From Parvibaculum sedimenti (GTDB lineage: Bacteria; Pseudomonadota; Alphaproteobacteria; Parvibaculales; Parvibaculaceae), in contig NZ_WESC01000021.1 of the NCBI RefSeq assembly GCF_009184905.1, positions 1-59,944 of the forward strand: a stretch of 59,944 bases of DNA. The letters are read 5' to 3'. Of the stretch, positions 9,586-19,401 are shown piece by piece. Each line of letters opens with the position of its first letter. Within the stretch, counting starts at the first letter, position 1. Below the pieces are notes generated by a model, which had not been told where the DNA came from, did no database searches, and saw only the letters and a program-made list of their open reading frames with translations. A program made the position numbers and the translations under genes.

Positions 9586-10542
9586 CTAGAGCTTCCTGAG
9601 CGCCACGTCGCGAATGCGGTGATCGTCGCCCTTGCGCAGGATGAGCTGGGCGCGCTGGCGCGTCGGCAGGATGTTCTTGCGCAGATTGGCGAGGTTGATC
9701 GAGGTCCAGATCGAATCCGCCGTCTGCACCGCTTCTTCATCGGTCAGATGCGCATAGCGGTGGAAATAGGCCTTGGGATCGCGGAACGACGTTTCACGCA
9801 GGCTGAGGAAGCGCTCGATATACCAGCGGCGGATCGCCTCCTCGTCGGCATCGAGATAGATCGAGAAATCGAAGAAGTCGGAGACGAAGGGCAACGGCTC
9901 CTCGCCCTCGGCGGGCTTCCAGGGCTGAAGCACGTTGAGACCTTCGACGACGAGAATGTCGGGCTGATCGACGACGATGCTTTCGCCGACGCGAATGTCA
10001 TAGGTGAAATGCGAATAGACCGGCGCCTCGACATTGCGCGAGCCAGCCTTCACGTCCGAAAGGAACTGGATCAGGCGGCGGACGTCGAAGCTCTCGGGGA
10101 AACCCTTGCGACCCATCAGGTCGCGCTCTTCAAGCACCTTGTTGGGATAGAGAAAGCCGTCGGTCGTGATGAGGTCGACCTTGGGGTGGTTCGGCCAGCG
10201 GGCGAGCAGCGTGGACAGAATACGCGCAGTCGTGCTCTTGCCCACGGCGACCGAACCCGCGACGCCGATGATATAGGGCACCTTGGCCTGCGAGCGGCCG
10301 AGGAAGTCGGAGGTGACGCGGTAAAGCTCCTGCGTCTCCAGCACATAGAGATTGAGAAGGCGCGAGAGCGGCAGATAGATCTCGCTGACCTCGTCCAGCG
10401 AGATGCGCTCGCCGAAACCCTTCAGCTCTTCGAGCTCGGCCTCGGACAAGGGAAGCGGCGTATCCTTGCGAAGCTCGCCCCATTCCGCCGCCGTGAAATG
10501 GCGGTAGGGCGAGAGCGCCGCGCGCTCGATCGTCTCGGTCAT
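9586..10542 (-). CDS. coaA: Type I pantothenate kinase
   Basis: Catalyses the first, regulated step of coenzyme A synthesis (pantothenate to 4'-phosphopantothenate), 318 residues. The P-loop GSVAVGKST is at residues 96-104. YDIRVGE and the Tyr/Asn-rich pantothenate pocket follow, and [18 protein letters not shown] is near the C-terminus. All are characteristic of the bacterial type I (CoA-inhibited) enzyme. The ATG overlaps the hisE stop by four bases (ATGA), giving a coupled hisE-coaA pair, a common arrangement in Rhizobiales. Confidence 0.98.
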   Translation of the reverse strand: MTETIERAALSPYRHFTAAEWGELRKDTPLPLSEAELEELKGFGERISLDEVSEIYLPLSRLLNLYVLETQELYRVTSDFLGRSQAKVPYIIGVAGSVAVGKSTTARILSTLLARWPNHPKVDLITTDGFLYPNKVLEERDLMGRKGFPESFDVRRLIQFLSDVKAGSRNVEAPVYSHFTYDIRVGESIVVDQPDILVVEGLNVLQPWKPAEGEEPLPFVSDFFDFSIYLDADEEAIRRWYIERFLSLRETSFRDPKAYFHRYAHLTDEEAVQTADSIWTSINLANLRKNILPTRQRAQLILRKGDDHRIRDVALRKL

Positions 10543-10871
10543 TGGCCTGCTCCGCGTGACGCCTTCTCGTCGATGCCGGAGCGGCCTTCGCGGCGCTCAA
10601 GCTCGGCATAGACGGCGGCAGGCTCGATACCGCGCTCAGCGAGCAGGACGAGCCAGTGGAACAGAAGATCGGCGGATTCCGAGATGAGCCCCTTCGTGTC
10701 GCCGGTCAGCGCGGCGACCACGGTTTCAACCGCCTCTTCGCCAAGCTTGCGGGCGCAGAGCGGGGTGCCGCCTGCGACGAGCTTTGCGGTGTAGGACGAC
10801 GCAGGGTCGCCGGCCTTTCGGGAAAGGATCGTCTCGAAAAGCGCATCGAGCTGGCGGGCATCGGCTGCCAT
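10539..10871 (-). CDS. hisE: Phosphoribosyl-ATP pyrophosphatase
   Basis: Second step of histidine synthesis (PR-ATP to PR-AMP), 110 residues. It is an all-alpha NTP pyrophosphohydrolase fold with the metal-binding EExE-type motifs [14 protein letters not shown] and [15 protein letters not shown]. It is translationally coupled to coaA. In relatives it sits next to hisF; here two unrelated genes (pentapeptide and CYTH-CHAD) separate it from hisF by 3.1 kb, so it probably has its own promoter. Confidence 0.97.
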   Translation of the reverse strand: MAADARQLDALFETILSRKAGDPASSYTAKLVAGGTPLCARKLGEEAVETVVAALTGDTKGLISESADLLFHWLVLLAERGIEPAAVYAELERREGRSGIDEKASRGAGQ

Positions 10872-10984
10872 GAGGCACCCCCTGCAGGAAAAAAGGGGCC
10901 GTTCGGGCGGTTTGAACCCCGGCGCGGCGGCTCTCCGTAGCAGATTTGGCCGTCAGACGCCAGCAGGGGGAGGGAGTAGCCGGA

Positions 10985-12064
10985 TCAGGTGCGGGTGGCG
11001 AGCTTGACGCCCTGCATCTCGCCCATGCGGACGCCAGTCTGGATCGAATCCTTCAGGCTTGCCCCGCGAAGGTCCGCGCCCCGGAGGTCGGCCCGGGTCA
11101 GGTCGGCGCGGAGCAGGATGGCGTCGCGGAAATCGGCGGCGGCGAGGATCGCACCGTGGAAAGACGCATCGGCAAGGATGGCACCCCGGAAGATGGCGCT
11201 GGCCAGCACGGAGCGGGAAAAATCGGTCCGCGACAGGTCCATATGCGAGAAATCCGCCCGTTCGCCCTGACGCTCGCTCGTCTGGATCCAGACGAGGTGA
11301 TTGTCGAGCATGCGTTTCAGCCGCTCGGGGCCGGGCGCGCGGCGGGCCTTTGTGGCGCGCATCATGTCGCCATGGGCCGAGGTCGCCTCATCCATGATGG
11401 CGCGGCGGAAATCGGCGTCGGAAAGATTTGCTCCGGCGAAAATGACGCCGGTGAGTTCGGCACCCGCGAAATTCGCGCCACGAAGATCGGCGCCCTGCAG
11501 GTTCACGCCGCTGAGCGAGGCGCCCTCGAAATCGGCGTCGAGGAGCTTGCAATCGGTGAGCCTGGTGCCACGCATGATGGCATTGCGGAAGGTCGAATGC
11601 TCGCGATTGCTCTTGATCTGGTTGCCCGCCCGGATGACGACGCCACGGCGCAGATCCGCGCCTTCGAGGCGGGCATCCGTCATCTCGGCATTCTCGAAAC
11701 AGGCGCCGCGAAGATCGGCCTGGCCGAAATCGGTCCGCGTCAGGTTCGCGCCGTCGAAATTGGCGCTGAAGAGATTGGCGCCCTGAAAGCGCGCGTCCTC
11801 GAGATTGGCATTCTCGAAGCTGCAGGCGATGAAATGAGCTTGGGAGAAATTCAGCCCGCGCAGATCGAGGCCCGACAGGTCGCAGTCCTTCATGACCACG
11901 CACCAGCCGTTGGGGATGCCCTTGAGGTAGCGCAGATTGAGTTCGGCGAGCTTTTTCAGCGCCTCACTGCCGATCCGGCGGCCGACGATTGCCTGAGGGT
12001 CGCGACTTGCATCGACCTGCATCCGGGCCTCGCCTGAACGGCGGGACGGCGTTTCTTCTGACAT
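10985..12064 (-). CDS. Pentapeptide-repeat protein
   Basis: A protein of 359 residues. After about 60 residues it consists of tandem A(D/N)Lxx-type pentapeptides (for example DLSGLDLRGLNFSQAHF, ANLEDARFQGANLFSANF, ADLRGANFAGAELTG). A short break comes near residues 240-265, and a second block ends ADLRGADLRGASLKDS. Such repeats fold as a right-handed quadrilateral beta-helix. Known relatives include gyrase-protecting Qnr/MfpA proteins, but most alphaproteobacterial members have no known role. There is no signal peptide, so it is probably cytoplasmic. It is transcribed away from the CYTH-CHAD gene with a 121-bp gap, and that pair splits the his cluster. Confidence 0.9.
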   Translation of the reverse strand: MSEETPSRRSGEARMQVDASRDPQAIVGRRIGSEALKKLAELNLRYLKGIPNGWCVVMKDCDLSGLDLRGLNFSQAHFIACSFENANLEDARFQGANLFSANFDGANLTRTDFGQADLRGACFENAEMTDARLEGADLRRGVVIRAGNQIKSNREHSTFRNAIMRGTRLTDCKLLDADFEGASLSGVNLQGADLRGANFAGAELTGVIFAGANLSDADFRRAIMDEATSAHGDMMRATKARRAPGPERLKRMLDNHLVWIQTSERQGERADFSHMDLSRTDFSRSVLASAIFRGAILADASFHGAILAAADFRDAILLRADLTRADLRGADLRGASLKDSIQTGVRMGEMQGVKLATRT

Positions 12065-12185
12065 TCTTGCGGCACTCCCGAAAGCAAACTCGGGCCGGAA
12101 CGGTCCAACTCGCAGGAATGCTATGGGACAAGTGTTTCAAAATTTCTTAAGAGGGCGATGAAAGGTCGCACCACCCTCAGAATCG

Positions 12186-13715
12186 TCAGCGCCAGAAGGG
12201 CTCTATATCGCGAAAATCCCGCCAGAGTCCGACAGCGGACTGCCATTGCTTGCGCGCCCGACGCTCGTGATAGGCGCGAAGACGCTCGGCCGGCGCGACA
12301 AGCAGGGGTTGAAGCTCCGTTAACTCTTCGGTGAGCTTGCGGGCAGACTCCACATCGTTCAGCGCGCCGAAGACATCCTGCAACTCCGACAGCGCGTGGA
12401 GATAGTTGCGTGTGTCGGGGCGGCGATAGAGCGAGGCGAAAAAGCTCAGCGTATAACGCAGCTTCTTCAGCCGCTTGCGTAGCTCATGGCGCTCATTAAC
12501 GCTGAGACCATCGATGCGGCGGCCAAGCTTGGTCGCGTCCTTCAGATATTTGTCGAGAGCCTTCGGCGCGAAGTCGGAAAGCGCTTCCTCGAAACGGGAG
12601 GCGTCGCCACCGGCATCGCGCCAGCTGCGCTCATCGACATAAAGCGCGAGCCGCAGGACGAAGGAACTCATACGCGCCGAACGCAGCGCCGAACGCGCAC
12701 CTGCCCAGGCGCGCTTGCGCTGCTTCTCGGCCGCTTCGCGCAGGGCGAGGATTTCCTTGTCGCCGGGATTTTCCTTTTCGAGCGGCACGAGAATGGTCGT
12801 GAGGAAGACGTCAAAATCGCGAGCGCGGCCGATGGCAGTGGCAAGCCATTTCGCGTCGCGCGAAAGATGCTGTGCCGTTTCATCCTTCATCACCTTGGCG
12901 AAGGCGGCGAAGGCCGAACGCATGCGCCGGAGTGCGACGCGCATCTGATGCAGCGCCTCGGTGGATGCGTTCTCGATGGCGACAGCTTCGTTGAGAAGAA
13001 GATGCGAGAGGCATTGGCGCAGGATCGTGGCATAGGCATCTTCGACATCGATGTCGCGGGCCAGGGAGATCATGTCGGCGCGGATCGCGCCGGGCTTCTC
13101 GTCACCCGCAAGCGTCACGCCGCGCTCGGCCTTGCTCCGCATACCGACGCGAAGAGGAACCAGATCGGCCAGTTCCAGCGCCAGACGATAGAGGCTCGAC
13201 GGATCGCCGCGCTTCAATTCGAGCTCGACCTCGCTCACCCGCGCTTCGCGCCCATTGGCGCGCAGCACGCCGCGGTCGATGGCGAATTCGATCTCGTCGC
13301 CATCTGGCGTTGTGAGGTGGCGGGCCGTGCGATGAATGTCGGAGACGAGGCGCGGCGAAATCGGCGCGCCATTGGCCGCCTTGCGGATGCGTGCCTTGAG
13401 GTTCGCCGGCAGGCGATTGAGGTTCGGGCCCTCTTCGTCGCTCCCGAGCTGCACTTCCCATTCGCCGCGGTCGCTCGCAAGACCAGTGCCGTCGCTTTCG
13501 GTCTTGAGCGTCTGGATGCGCTTGCCGCCCGCCTCCCGCACGCGAAGCGCGAGGCCGCTCCTCATCAATGAGAAATCTTCCGTATCGAAATAGGTTGAGC
13601 GCAGCGTCTTCTCGCTGGCGCGGCCTCGCTTCAGCCGGGAAAGAACCGGCGCGCGGGAGACACGATCAAGGGCTTCCGGCTCACATTCGAGCTTGAGCTC
13701 AATCTCGCGATTCAT
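12186..13715 (-). CDS. CYTH and CHAD domain protein (inorganic triphosphatase-like)
   Basis: A protein of 509 residues. Residues 1-200 form a CYTH (triphosphate tunnel metalloenzyme) domain. It starts with the metal-binding ExExK motif (EIELKLE), followed by STYFDTEDFSLMRSGLALRVRE. Residues 215-490 form a CHAD helical domain rich in conserved His/Arg/Lys (LHQMRVALRRMRSAFAAF, RHELRKRLKKLRYTLSFF). CYTH-CHAD fusions hydrolyse inorganic triphosphate, and CHAD binds polyphosphate. Inference: polyphosphate-linked phosphate metabolism. It lies downstream of hisF by 233 bp. Confidence 0.92.
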   Translation of the reverse strand: MNREIELKLECEPEALDRVSRAPVLSRLKRGRASEKTLRSTYFDTEDFSLMRSGLALRVREAGGKRIQTLKTESDGTGLASDRGEWEVQLGSDEEGPNLNRLPANLKARIRKAANGAPISPRLVSDIHRTARHLTTPDGDEIEFAIDRGVLRANGREARVSEVELELKRGDPSSLYRLALELADLVPLRVGMRSKAERGVTLAGDEKPGAIRADMISLARDIDVEDAYATILRQCLSHLLLNEAVAIENASTEALHQMRVALRRMRSAFAAFAKVMKDETAQHLSRDAKWLATAIGRARDFDVFLTTILVPLEKENPGDKEILALREAAEKQRKRAWAGARSALRSARMSSFVLRLALYVDERSWRDAGGDASRFEEALSDFAPKALDKYLKDATKLGRRIDGLSVNERHELRKRLKKLRYTLSFFASLYRRPDTRNYLHALSELQDVFGALNDVESARKLTEELTELQPLLVAPAERLRAYHERRARKQWQSAVGLWRDFRDIEPFWR

Positions 13716-13948
13716 TTTCTAATGCCTCACAGAAAGGCGTACGCCGAGGGTCCGGCGGGAAGTGTGTCGCATGGTCAATCCGGCATACGGCATCGCGCAT
13801 CCTCGCGGAACCCAGACACTACGGGGAATTATTCTGCTTGGAATCCGGAAAACTCGCAAATGGCACATGTGCGCCCCAACGCCGCTGTGTCATGGACGCA
13901 CAGGCGCCCGGACGCAATCCCCGGACACCATCCATTGTCACAATTGGT

Positions 13949-14710
13949 TCAGAGGCGCATCGGAATGCCGGCTTCGGCCATATAGGCCTTGGCTTCGCCG
14001 ATCGTGTATTCGCCGAAATGGAAGATCGACGCGGCCAGCACGGCGCTGGCATGGCCTTCGCGGATGCCCGCAACCAGATGGTCGAGATTACCGACGCCGC
14101 CCGAGGCGATAACCGGAATTGTGACAGCATCGGCGACCGCGCGTGTGAGCGGAATATCAAAACCCGCCTTCGAGCCGTCACGGTCCATTGAGGTCAGCAG
14201 GATTTCGCCCGCGCCCAGGCTTGCAACTTTCTGCGCGTATTCGACGGCATCAATGCCGGTGCGGTTGCGGCCACCATGAGTGAAGATTTCCCACTTGCCG
14301 GGCGCGACCTGCTTGGCGTCGATCGCGACGACGATGCACTGGTTACCGAATTTCTCGGCAGCGGCGCGGACGAAATCAGGGTCGTTAACGGCGGCGGTGT
14401 TGATCGAAACCTTGTCGGCGCCGGCAAGGAGGAGCTTCCTCACATCTTCGATGGTACGCACCCCGCCGCCGACGGTGAGCGGCATGAAGCACTGCTCGGC
14501 GGTACGGGCGACGACATCGAAAATGATCGCGCGTTCTTCGTGGCTCGCCGTGATGTCAAGGAAGCAGAGTTCGTCCGCGCCGGCCGCGTCGTAAGCGCGC
14601 GCGGCCTCTACCGGATCGCCCGCATCGCGCAGGTCGACGAAGTTGACGCCTTTGACAACACGGCCGTCCTTGACGTCAAGACAGGGGATGACGCGCGCCT
14701 TGAGGCTCAT
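13949..14710 (-). CDS. hisF: Imidazole glycerol phosphate synthase, cyclase subunit
   Basis: A TIM-barrel subunit of 253 residues that uses ammonia from HisH to cyclise PRFAR into imidazole-glycerol phosphate and AICAR. The first catalytic Asp is in [15 protein letters not shown] (D12). The second is in VVAIDAKQ near residue 130. Phosphate-binding glycines are in VGGGVRT and ASGGVGN. The ATG overlaps the hisA stop (14707-14710). It is the last gene of the hisB-DUF2628-hisHAF run. Confidence 0.99.
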   Translation of the reverse strand: MSLKARVIPCLDVKDGRVVKGVNFVDLRDAGDPVEAARAYDAAGADELCFLDITASHEERAIIFDVVARTAEQCFMPLTVGGGVRTIEDVRKLLLAGADKVSINTAAVNDPDFVRAAAEKFGNQCIVVAIDAKQVAPGKWEIFTHGGRNRTGIDAVEYAQKVASLGAGEILLTSMDRDGSKAGFDIPLTRAVADAVTIPVIASGGVGNLDHLVAGIREGHASAVLAASIFHFGEYTIGEAKAYMAEAGIPMRL

Positions 14711-15447
14711 GCTGCACCCTTGAGAAGTGCGATCGCCTCTTTCGGATCGAGGCGGCCGTCATAGAGGGCGCGGCCCGAAATCGCGCCTTCGAGACCCTTG
14801 CAGTTCGCCGCGATGAGAGCGCGGATATCCTCAATGGAGGAGAGGCCTCCGCTCGCGATGACGGGGATCGAGATTGCATTGGCCAGCGCAACCGTCGCTT
14901 CGATGTTCAACCCGCCCAGCACGCCGTCGCGGTCGATGTCCGTGTAGATGATGGCCGCGACGCCCGCGTCCTCGAAACGGCGAGCCATGTCGAGCACGGT
15001 GAGGTCGGAGACTTCCGCCCAGCCTTCGGTGGCGACACGGCCGCCCTTGGCGTCGAGACCGACGGCGATGCGGCCGGGAAACCGGGCGCAGGCGTCGATG
15101 ACGAGGGCGGGGTTCTTCACCGCCGCCGTGCCGATGATGACGCGGCGGATGCCCTTGTCGAGCCACATCTCGATGGTGGCGAGATCGCGGATGCCGCCGC
15201 CTAGCTGGGCAGGGATGCTGATCGCATTCAGGATCGCCTCGACCGCGCCCGCATTGACCGGATGACCGGCAAAGGCGCCGTTGAGATCGACGAGATGAAT
15301 ATATTCGAACCCGGCCTGCTCGAAGGCGCGGGCCTGCGCTGCCGGATCGTCGTTGAAGACAGTGGCTTCTTCCATCAGGCCGCGCACGAGGCGTACGCAT
15401 TGCCCGTCTTTGAGGTCGATGGCGGGAAAGAGGATCATGGACGCCAC
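14707..15447 (-). CDS. hisA: ProFAR isomerase (phosphoribosylformimino-AICAR-P isomerase)
   Basis: A TIM-barrel isomerase of 246 residues in histidine synthesis, paralogous to HisF. The catalytic Asp is in [15 protein letters not shown] (D11) and the second in [12 protein letters not shown]. Phosphate loops are QLGGGIRD and ASGGLSS. It overlaps hisF by four bases, and its N-terminus overlaps the end of hisH by 13 bp, so translation is tightly coupled. Confidence 0.99.
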   Translation of the reverse strand: MASMILFPAIDLKDGQCVRLVRGLMEEATVFNDDPAAQARAFEQAGFEYIHLVDLNGAFAGHPVNAGAVEAILNAISIPAQLGGGIRDLATIEMWLDKGIRRVIIGTAAVKNPALVIDACARFPGRIAVGLDAKGGRVATEGWAEVSDLTVLDMARRFEDAGVAAIIYTDIDRDGVLGGLNIEATVALANAISIPVIASGGLSSIEDIRALIAANCKGLEGAISGRALYDGRLDPKEAIALLKGAA

Positions 15448-16085
15448 TTCAGAAAATTGCCGATGAGAGCGAGACCGAGCGCCTGGCTCTTCTCGGGATG
15501 GAATTGCGTGCCCGCCATATTCTCCTTCGCGACCATGGCCGTGACCGGCCCGCCGTAATCGGCGCGCGCGACCACATCTTCCTCATGCGCGGCAACGAGA
15601 GAATAGGAGTGGACGAAATAGGCATGGAGCCCCTTGTCGCCGGTCGGTATGCCGTCGAGCAGGGCGTGGGGGCGGAGCGCCGTGATGGTGTTCCAACCCA
15701 TATGCGGAATCTTGAGTTCGGGATCGAGCGGCTTCATCAGCGTCACGTCGCCTTCGATCCAGCCGAAGCCCTTGTGAATGCCATGTTCGAGGCCGCGCGT
15801 CGCCATGAGCTGCATGCCGACGCAAATGCCGAGGAAGGGGCGCCCATCGCGGCGCACGACATCCTCCAGCGTCTCGATCATGCCGGGGATCGCATCGAGG
15901 CCCGCGCGGCAGTCTCCGAATGCGCCGACGCCCGGCAGCACGACCCGGTCGGCACCGCGCACGTCGTCCGGATCGCCGGTGACGAGGATGCGCGCATCGG
16001 TGCCGGCTTCGAGCGCGGCGCGCTCAAAGGCCTTGGCGGCGGAGCGCAAATTGCCGGAGCCATAGTCGATGATGGTGACGAGCAT
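15435..16085 (-). CDS. hisH: Imidazole glycerol phosphate synthase, glutamine amidotransferase subunit
   Basis: A class I glutaminase of 216 residues that supplies ammonia to HisF. The nucleophile Cys lies in [11 protein letters not shown] near residue 85. The His-Glu pair is in [10 protein letters not shown] near residue 195. The N-terminus [13 protein letters not shown]-like segment ([13 protein letters not shown]) fixes the start at 16085; a longer frame to 16142 lacks homology. One base separates it from the stop of the upstream DUF2628 gene. Confidence 0.98.
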   Translation of the reverse strand: MLVTIIDYGSGNLRSAAKAFERAALEAGTDARILVTGDPDDVRGADRVVLPGVGAFGDCRAGLDAIPGMIETLEDVVRRDGRPFLGICVGMQLMATRGLEHGIHKGFGWIEGDVTLMKPLDPELKIPHMGWNTITALRPHALLDGIPTGDKGLHAYFVHSYSLVAAHEEDVVARADYGGPVTAMVAKENMAGTQFHPEKSQALGLALIGNFLKWRP

Positions 16086-16086
16086 G

Positions 16087-16599
16087 TCAGCCCCCCGCCT
16101 TTGGAAAGAGACCGAGAACGCCGTGATCGTCGTGAGCCGCACGGCGCGGCCAGACAGCGCCGGGCATGAGCGGCGGCAAGGTCTCGTCGGGCTGCGGCCG
16201 CGACGGCGCAGCGCCCGCGACGATGGACGGGCCGGACCAGCGGCGGAAAAAATCGCGCTCAGCCTCGATCAGGTTGTGCCCGCTGGCGATGGCGATTTCA
16301 CGAGCGCCTCTGCGCGAGAGCGCCCGGCGGCGGATCTCGTTGGCTTCGCCAGCGAAAAGAAACTGGAAGGCGACGAGGCAGACCACGGCGCCCGCGGAAC
16401 CAAGACCGGCGGCCTCGATGACGCTGACGAGCAGGACCATCGCGACCAGATAGAGCGCGAGCGCCAGCCAGAGCCGGTAAAAAGCCAGCCAGACGGGTCC
16501 GAGAAAAAGCCCGGTCCAGGAGAAGCCTTCATGCACGAATTCGAGGCCATCGCCGTTTGCGGTGGCGCCGCTCAGTTCGTGCACGGTGTAGAGACGCAT
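16087..16599 (-). CDS. DUF2628 membrane protein in the his operon
   Basis: A protein of 170 residues. A short cytoplasmic N-terminus ([11 protein letters not shown]) precedes [20 protein letters not shown]. Then come two hydrophobic helices and a conserved [15 protein letters not shown] segment, followed by a proline-rich tail. This is the DUF2628 pattern. The family often sits between hisB and hisH in alphaproteobacteria, but its role is unknown and it has no known histidine enzyme activity. The start is set by homology at 16599. It lies 124 bp downstream of hisB and 1 bp upstream of hisH. Confidence 0.85.
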   Translation of the reverse strand: MRLYTVHELSGATANGDGLEFVHEGFSWTGLFLGPVWLAFYRLWLALALYLVAMVLLVSVIEAAGLGSAGAVVCLVAFQFLFAGEANEIRRRALSRRGAREIAIASGHNLIEAERDFFRRWSGPSIVAGAAPSRPQPDETLPPLMPGAVWPRRAAHDDHGVLGLFPKAGG

Positions 16600-16723
16600 G
16601 GGGCCATGTCCTTCGGCCCGAACCGGGCTTGGGCGAGGTCGGGGGCCAAGTCGGGCGTTTCGGGCTCTATCTAGGCCAGACGGTGGAAAATTGCCAGCCT
16701 TTGGGGGCAGACGCCCGGCAGCA

Positions 16724-17335
16724 TCAGCTGCCGAGCTTGCCTTTGGTCGAGGGAATGCGGTCGGCGGCGCGAGGATCGATCTCGATCGCGTCGCGGAGCG
16801 CGCGGGCCAGGCCCTTGAAGCAGGATTCCACAATGTGGTGATTGTTCTCGCCGTACATGTTTTCGATGTGCAGCGTGATGCCTGCATTCTGGGCGAAGGC
16901 CTGGAACCATTCCTTGAAGAGTTCGGTGTCCATCTCGCCGAGCTTCGGCTTCGTGAAATTGACCTTCCAGACGAGATAGGGCCGCTGCGACACGTCGATG
17001 GAGACGCGCGTGCAGGTCTCGTCCATCGGGATGATGGCCGTCGCATAGCGGCGGATGCCCTTGAAATCGCCCAGCGCCTGACGGACGGCCTCGCCAATGA
17101 CGATGCCGCTGTCTTCCGTGGTGTGGTGAAAATCGATGTGCAGGTCGCCCGTGGCGCGGACCTTGAGGTCGATCAGCGAATGGCGCGACAGCTGCTCGAG
17201 CATGTGATCAAGGAAGCCGATCCCCGTATCGACGTCATATTCGCCCGAGCCGTCGAGATCGAGAGAGACGAAAATCTCCGTCTCCTTCGTCTTGCGCTCG
17301 ATCGTGGCCACGCGGCCTTCGTTATCGTCAATCAT
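16724..17335 (-). CDS. hisB: Imidazoleglycerol-phosphate dehydratase
   Basis: A dehydratase of 203 residues (monofunctional, without the phosphatase domain found in enterics). The Mn-binding histidine motifs are [26 protein letters not shown] and [19 protein letters not shown]. It is the first gene of the leftward his operon. Upstream lies a 288-bp gap, followed by the AT-rich accessory stretch. In Rhizobiales this gene is normally divergent from hslV, but here the two are 6.5 kb apart. Confidence 0.99.
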   Translation of the reverse strand: MIDDNEGRVATIERKTKETEIFVSLDLDGSGEYDVDTGIGFLDHMLEQLSRHSLIDLKVRATGDLHIDFHHTTEDSGIVIGEAVRQALGDFKGIRRYATAIIPMDETCTRVSIDVSQRPYLVWKVNFTKPKLGEMDTELFKEWFQAFAQNAGITLHIENMYGENNHHIVESCFKGLARALRDAIEIDPRAADRIPSTKGKLGS

Positions 17336-17527
17336 GGGTATTCGCCCGGTTTCGCCAGAAAGTCCCCGCGGCCGGAAAGGCCCGGAAGACCGAAAATTAT
17401 TACAGGCCAGACTTTTACCAGCCGTGAAGCGGCTGAGCCAGCGTTAAGCCATCTCATCATTATGGGACGGACAGTTAAGGGGCGAGACTGTGTGTCAGAA
17501 GGCAACAAGCAATCTGTTACATCTCCT

Positions 17528-17545
17528 GAATTGGCGTTCCAATTC
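17528..17545 (-). terminator. Perfect hairpin downstream of the membrane glycosyltransferase-like gene
   Basis: GAATTGG and CCAATTC form a perfect 7-bp stem around a 4-base loop, about 80 bp past the leftward gene's stop. There is no U-tract on either strand, so terminator function is uncertain. The surrounding 288-bp gap (17336-17623) is AT-rich and shows nothing else I can identify. Confidence 0.3.
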
Positions 17546-17623
17546 TATAGCAGTAATATTGAACATAATTTTTTATGTTACGACAAAGTATAGGTAGGCA
17601 TAGACAAATAATTTTTTGCTTGT

Positions 17624-19054
17624 TTATTTAGCTCTCAGATAAAATTGCTTGCCATCATCTTCGATGAAAGTGGAGGCGGAGCTTTTGTATTTGGCCAGAC
17701 AAGCCGAGTAGCCATTAACGAGAATCGCCCTGTTGGCTGCAATGAGGCTCGCGCAGTTCCCCTCAAATGCCACGGTCGAAATCCTCGTAAATTTGGTTGC
17801 GATTTGGGCCCCAATGGCGGGATCGGTGACAAGATATTGGTCATCGACAAACATAACGTGATCGACATCCCGAAGCGCGTAAGTGACGCTTTTGGAGAAT
17901 GAGGTGCCATGGAATTCGCCGAGTTTCGGCATGTAAATGACGACAAGAGGCGCGAGGACGGCAAGAACCAGATTTCTGGCGCGCAGCAATTTCCAAGCCG
18001 AAGTATCGCCAGCATCGATCTTCTTCATCAAAAATTCGGCGGAAATCTGCGCTCCCATCGCCGCGACAATGAAGAGAAGAATAGTTCCCGGTAACTGGTA
18101 GTAATCGGATTGTAGATAGAGGGGTGCGAAGACGAGCCAACCCGACAGAAACGCAACCGCAAATGGCAGAACAGTACGAAACGAGCCCCTGAAGGTCAGA
18201 TAGACAAGACCCGGCACACAGGCAGCGAGCGCTCGATTTGCGCTGAATGCCCGATGGGTCATCGTCGTCCAGAACTCAAGCGAGAAGCGCCGATCAAGCG
18301 TACCGAAATAAAATGACGGATCTTGGGCAAATCCGCCAACATTTGTGCTCATGATGAGCATGCGCCCCCTCTCGGCGGCAATAGCCCCCACCAATGCAAG
18401 AGAGATCGGAATGGCTGCCCAAGCATGGGAGCTCAGCGCCGTACCCCGCACATGCTGCAACAGAAGCCGGGTTGAAAAGAAAACTACGAATATGAATGGG
18501 ATCGGCGACTTGATGAGCGCAGCGACCAACCACAACGCTCCGGCCAGAACGATAAATTTGATGTTCCGACTCTTCAGCAATATGGCAAGGCCGGCCATCG
18601 AAAGAGCCAGGCTCATGTCATCGGGAATGGGCGCTGCATAGTAGTGGAGAAAAAAGCGCGAGGTGCAGAGAAGAAAGAGATAATAAATTCCTGTTTCCTG
18701 GCGCAGGGTTTCAGAAATTGAGTAGCCAGTGAGCGCTACTACCAGAAAGAAAAATAAATTCAGATATTTGGTTGTGACCAAAAGGTCCGAAAACGTCAGT
18801 GCCGAGAGTTTTGCGATCAGATATTCATATACTGGAATATCGTAGACGGCCGTTTTGCCCAAAAAATTCTGAAACGGGACAAAATCCTTGAAACCTGCCC
18901 AACCCAAAATTTGTGAGTAGGCGTCGGCCTTCCTCCATAGATGTGGCTCGCTGATATCAGCGTAGGATGAGCCCACGATGTAAAAGGAAGCAACAAGAAG
19001 CAGGATTATAATAGTCCGCTCATTATTGAAGAACTCGCTCGCCTTTTGCATCAT
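17624..19054 (-). CDS. Polytopic membrane protein, GT-C/PMT-like glycosyltransferase candidate
   Basis: A protein of 476 residues with about ten membrane helices. The first is IIILLLVASFYIVGSSY, and an acidic loop segment follows (HLWRKADAYSQ, residues near 37-47). A small extracytoplasmic C-terminal domain without helices follows residue 380. One periplasmic loop near the N-terminus with acidic residues is how PMT/ArnT-type (GT-C) glycosyltransferases bind lipid-linked sugars. That comparison is by layout only. Base composition and codon use are clearly more AT-rich than the neighbours, suggesting horizontal transfer. No sugar-biosynthesis partner gene is nearby, so substrate and role are unknown. 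Confidence 0.6.
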   Translation of the reverse strand: MMQKASEFFNNERTIIILLLVASFYIVGSSYADISEPHLWRKADAYSQILGWAGFKDFVPFQNFLGKTAVYDIPVYEYLIAKLSALTFSDLLVTTKYLNLFFFLVVALTGYSISETLRQETGIYYLFLLCTSRFFLHYYAAPIPDDMSLALSMAGLAILLKSRNIKFIVLAGALWLVAALIKSPIPFIFVVFFSTRLLLQHVRGTALSSHAWAAIPISLALVGAIAAERGRMLIMSTNVGGFAQDPSFYFGTLDRRFSLEFWTTMTHRAFSANRALAACVPGLVYLTFRGSFRTVLPFAVAFLSGWLVFAPLYLQSDYYQLPGTILLFIVAAMGAQISAEFLMKKIDAGDTSAWKLLRARNLVLAVLAPLVVIYMPKLGEFHGTSFSKSVTYALRDVDHVMFVDDQYLVTDPAIGAQIATKFTRISTVAFEGNCASLIAANRAILVNGYSACLAKYKSSASTFIEDDGKQFYLRAK

Positions 19055-19401
19055 AATGTCATCTCAGTTAGTTGAGAAACTCATGAAGTTTGTCAGCACA
19101 AAGAGAGTTCAGCCATCAAATACGCTAAGCAATTTACATAACAGTGCAAAGAGATAGTTTTCGCGGGCTCAAATGGGGCGCCGGCAGAGTGAGGGATCGC
19201 GCAATTTGCGCCTGTTTGGCTGCCGCTGGCCATATATGAATTGGAGCTTAACAGGTTGCTTCGGCGGGATTTTCACGCGAAGTCGGGCTCCAATAGCAAA
19301 AATGTTCATATTCGACTTCGATCACGCTTGTGTCCCGGGGATGCTCACATGATAGGCTTTGAACCGAGCGGGGGGATGGCGGTTGCTTGAGGGATTAGGC
19401 A
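19055..19401. other. AT-rich intergenic stretch with nested inverted repeats
   Basis: There is no convincing gene here. It holds a nested dyad: outer arms ATTGGAGC (19240-19247) and GCTCCAAT (19287-19294), inner arms CTTCG (19259-19263) and CGAAG (19278-19282). It also carries the promoter region of the leftward membrane-protein gene and, at its right end, GAGGG, the likely ribosome site of the small ORF at 19402. Confidence 0.5.

Noticed and set aside
10946-12037. Open frame of 363 codons antisense to the pentapeptide gene
   Set aside because: It mirrors the pentapeptide periodicity on the other strand, which makes it look repetitive. The leftward frame has the proper A(D/N)Lxx pattern and start.
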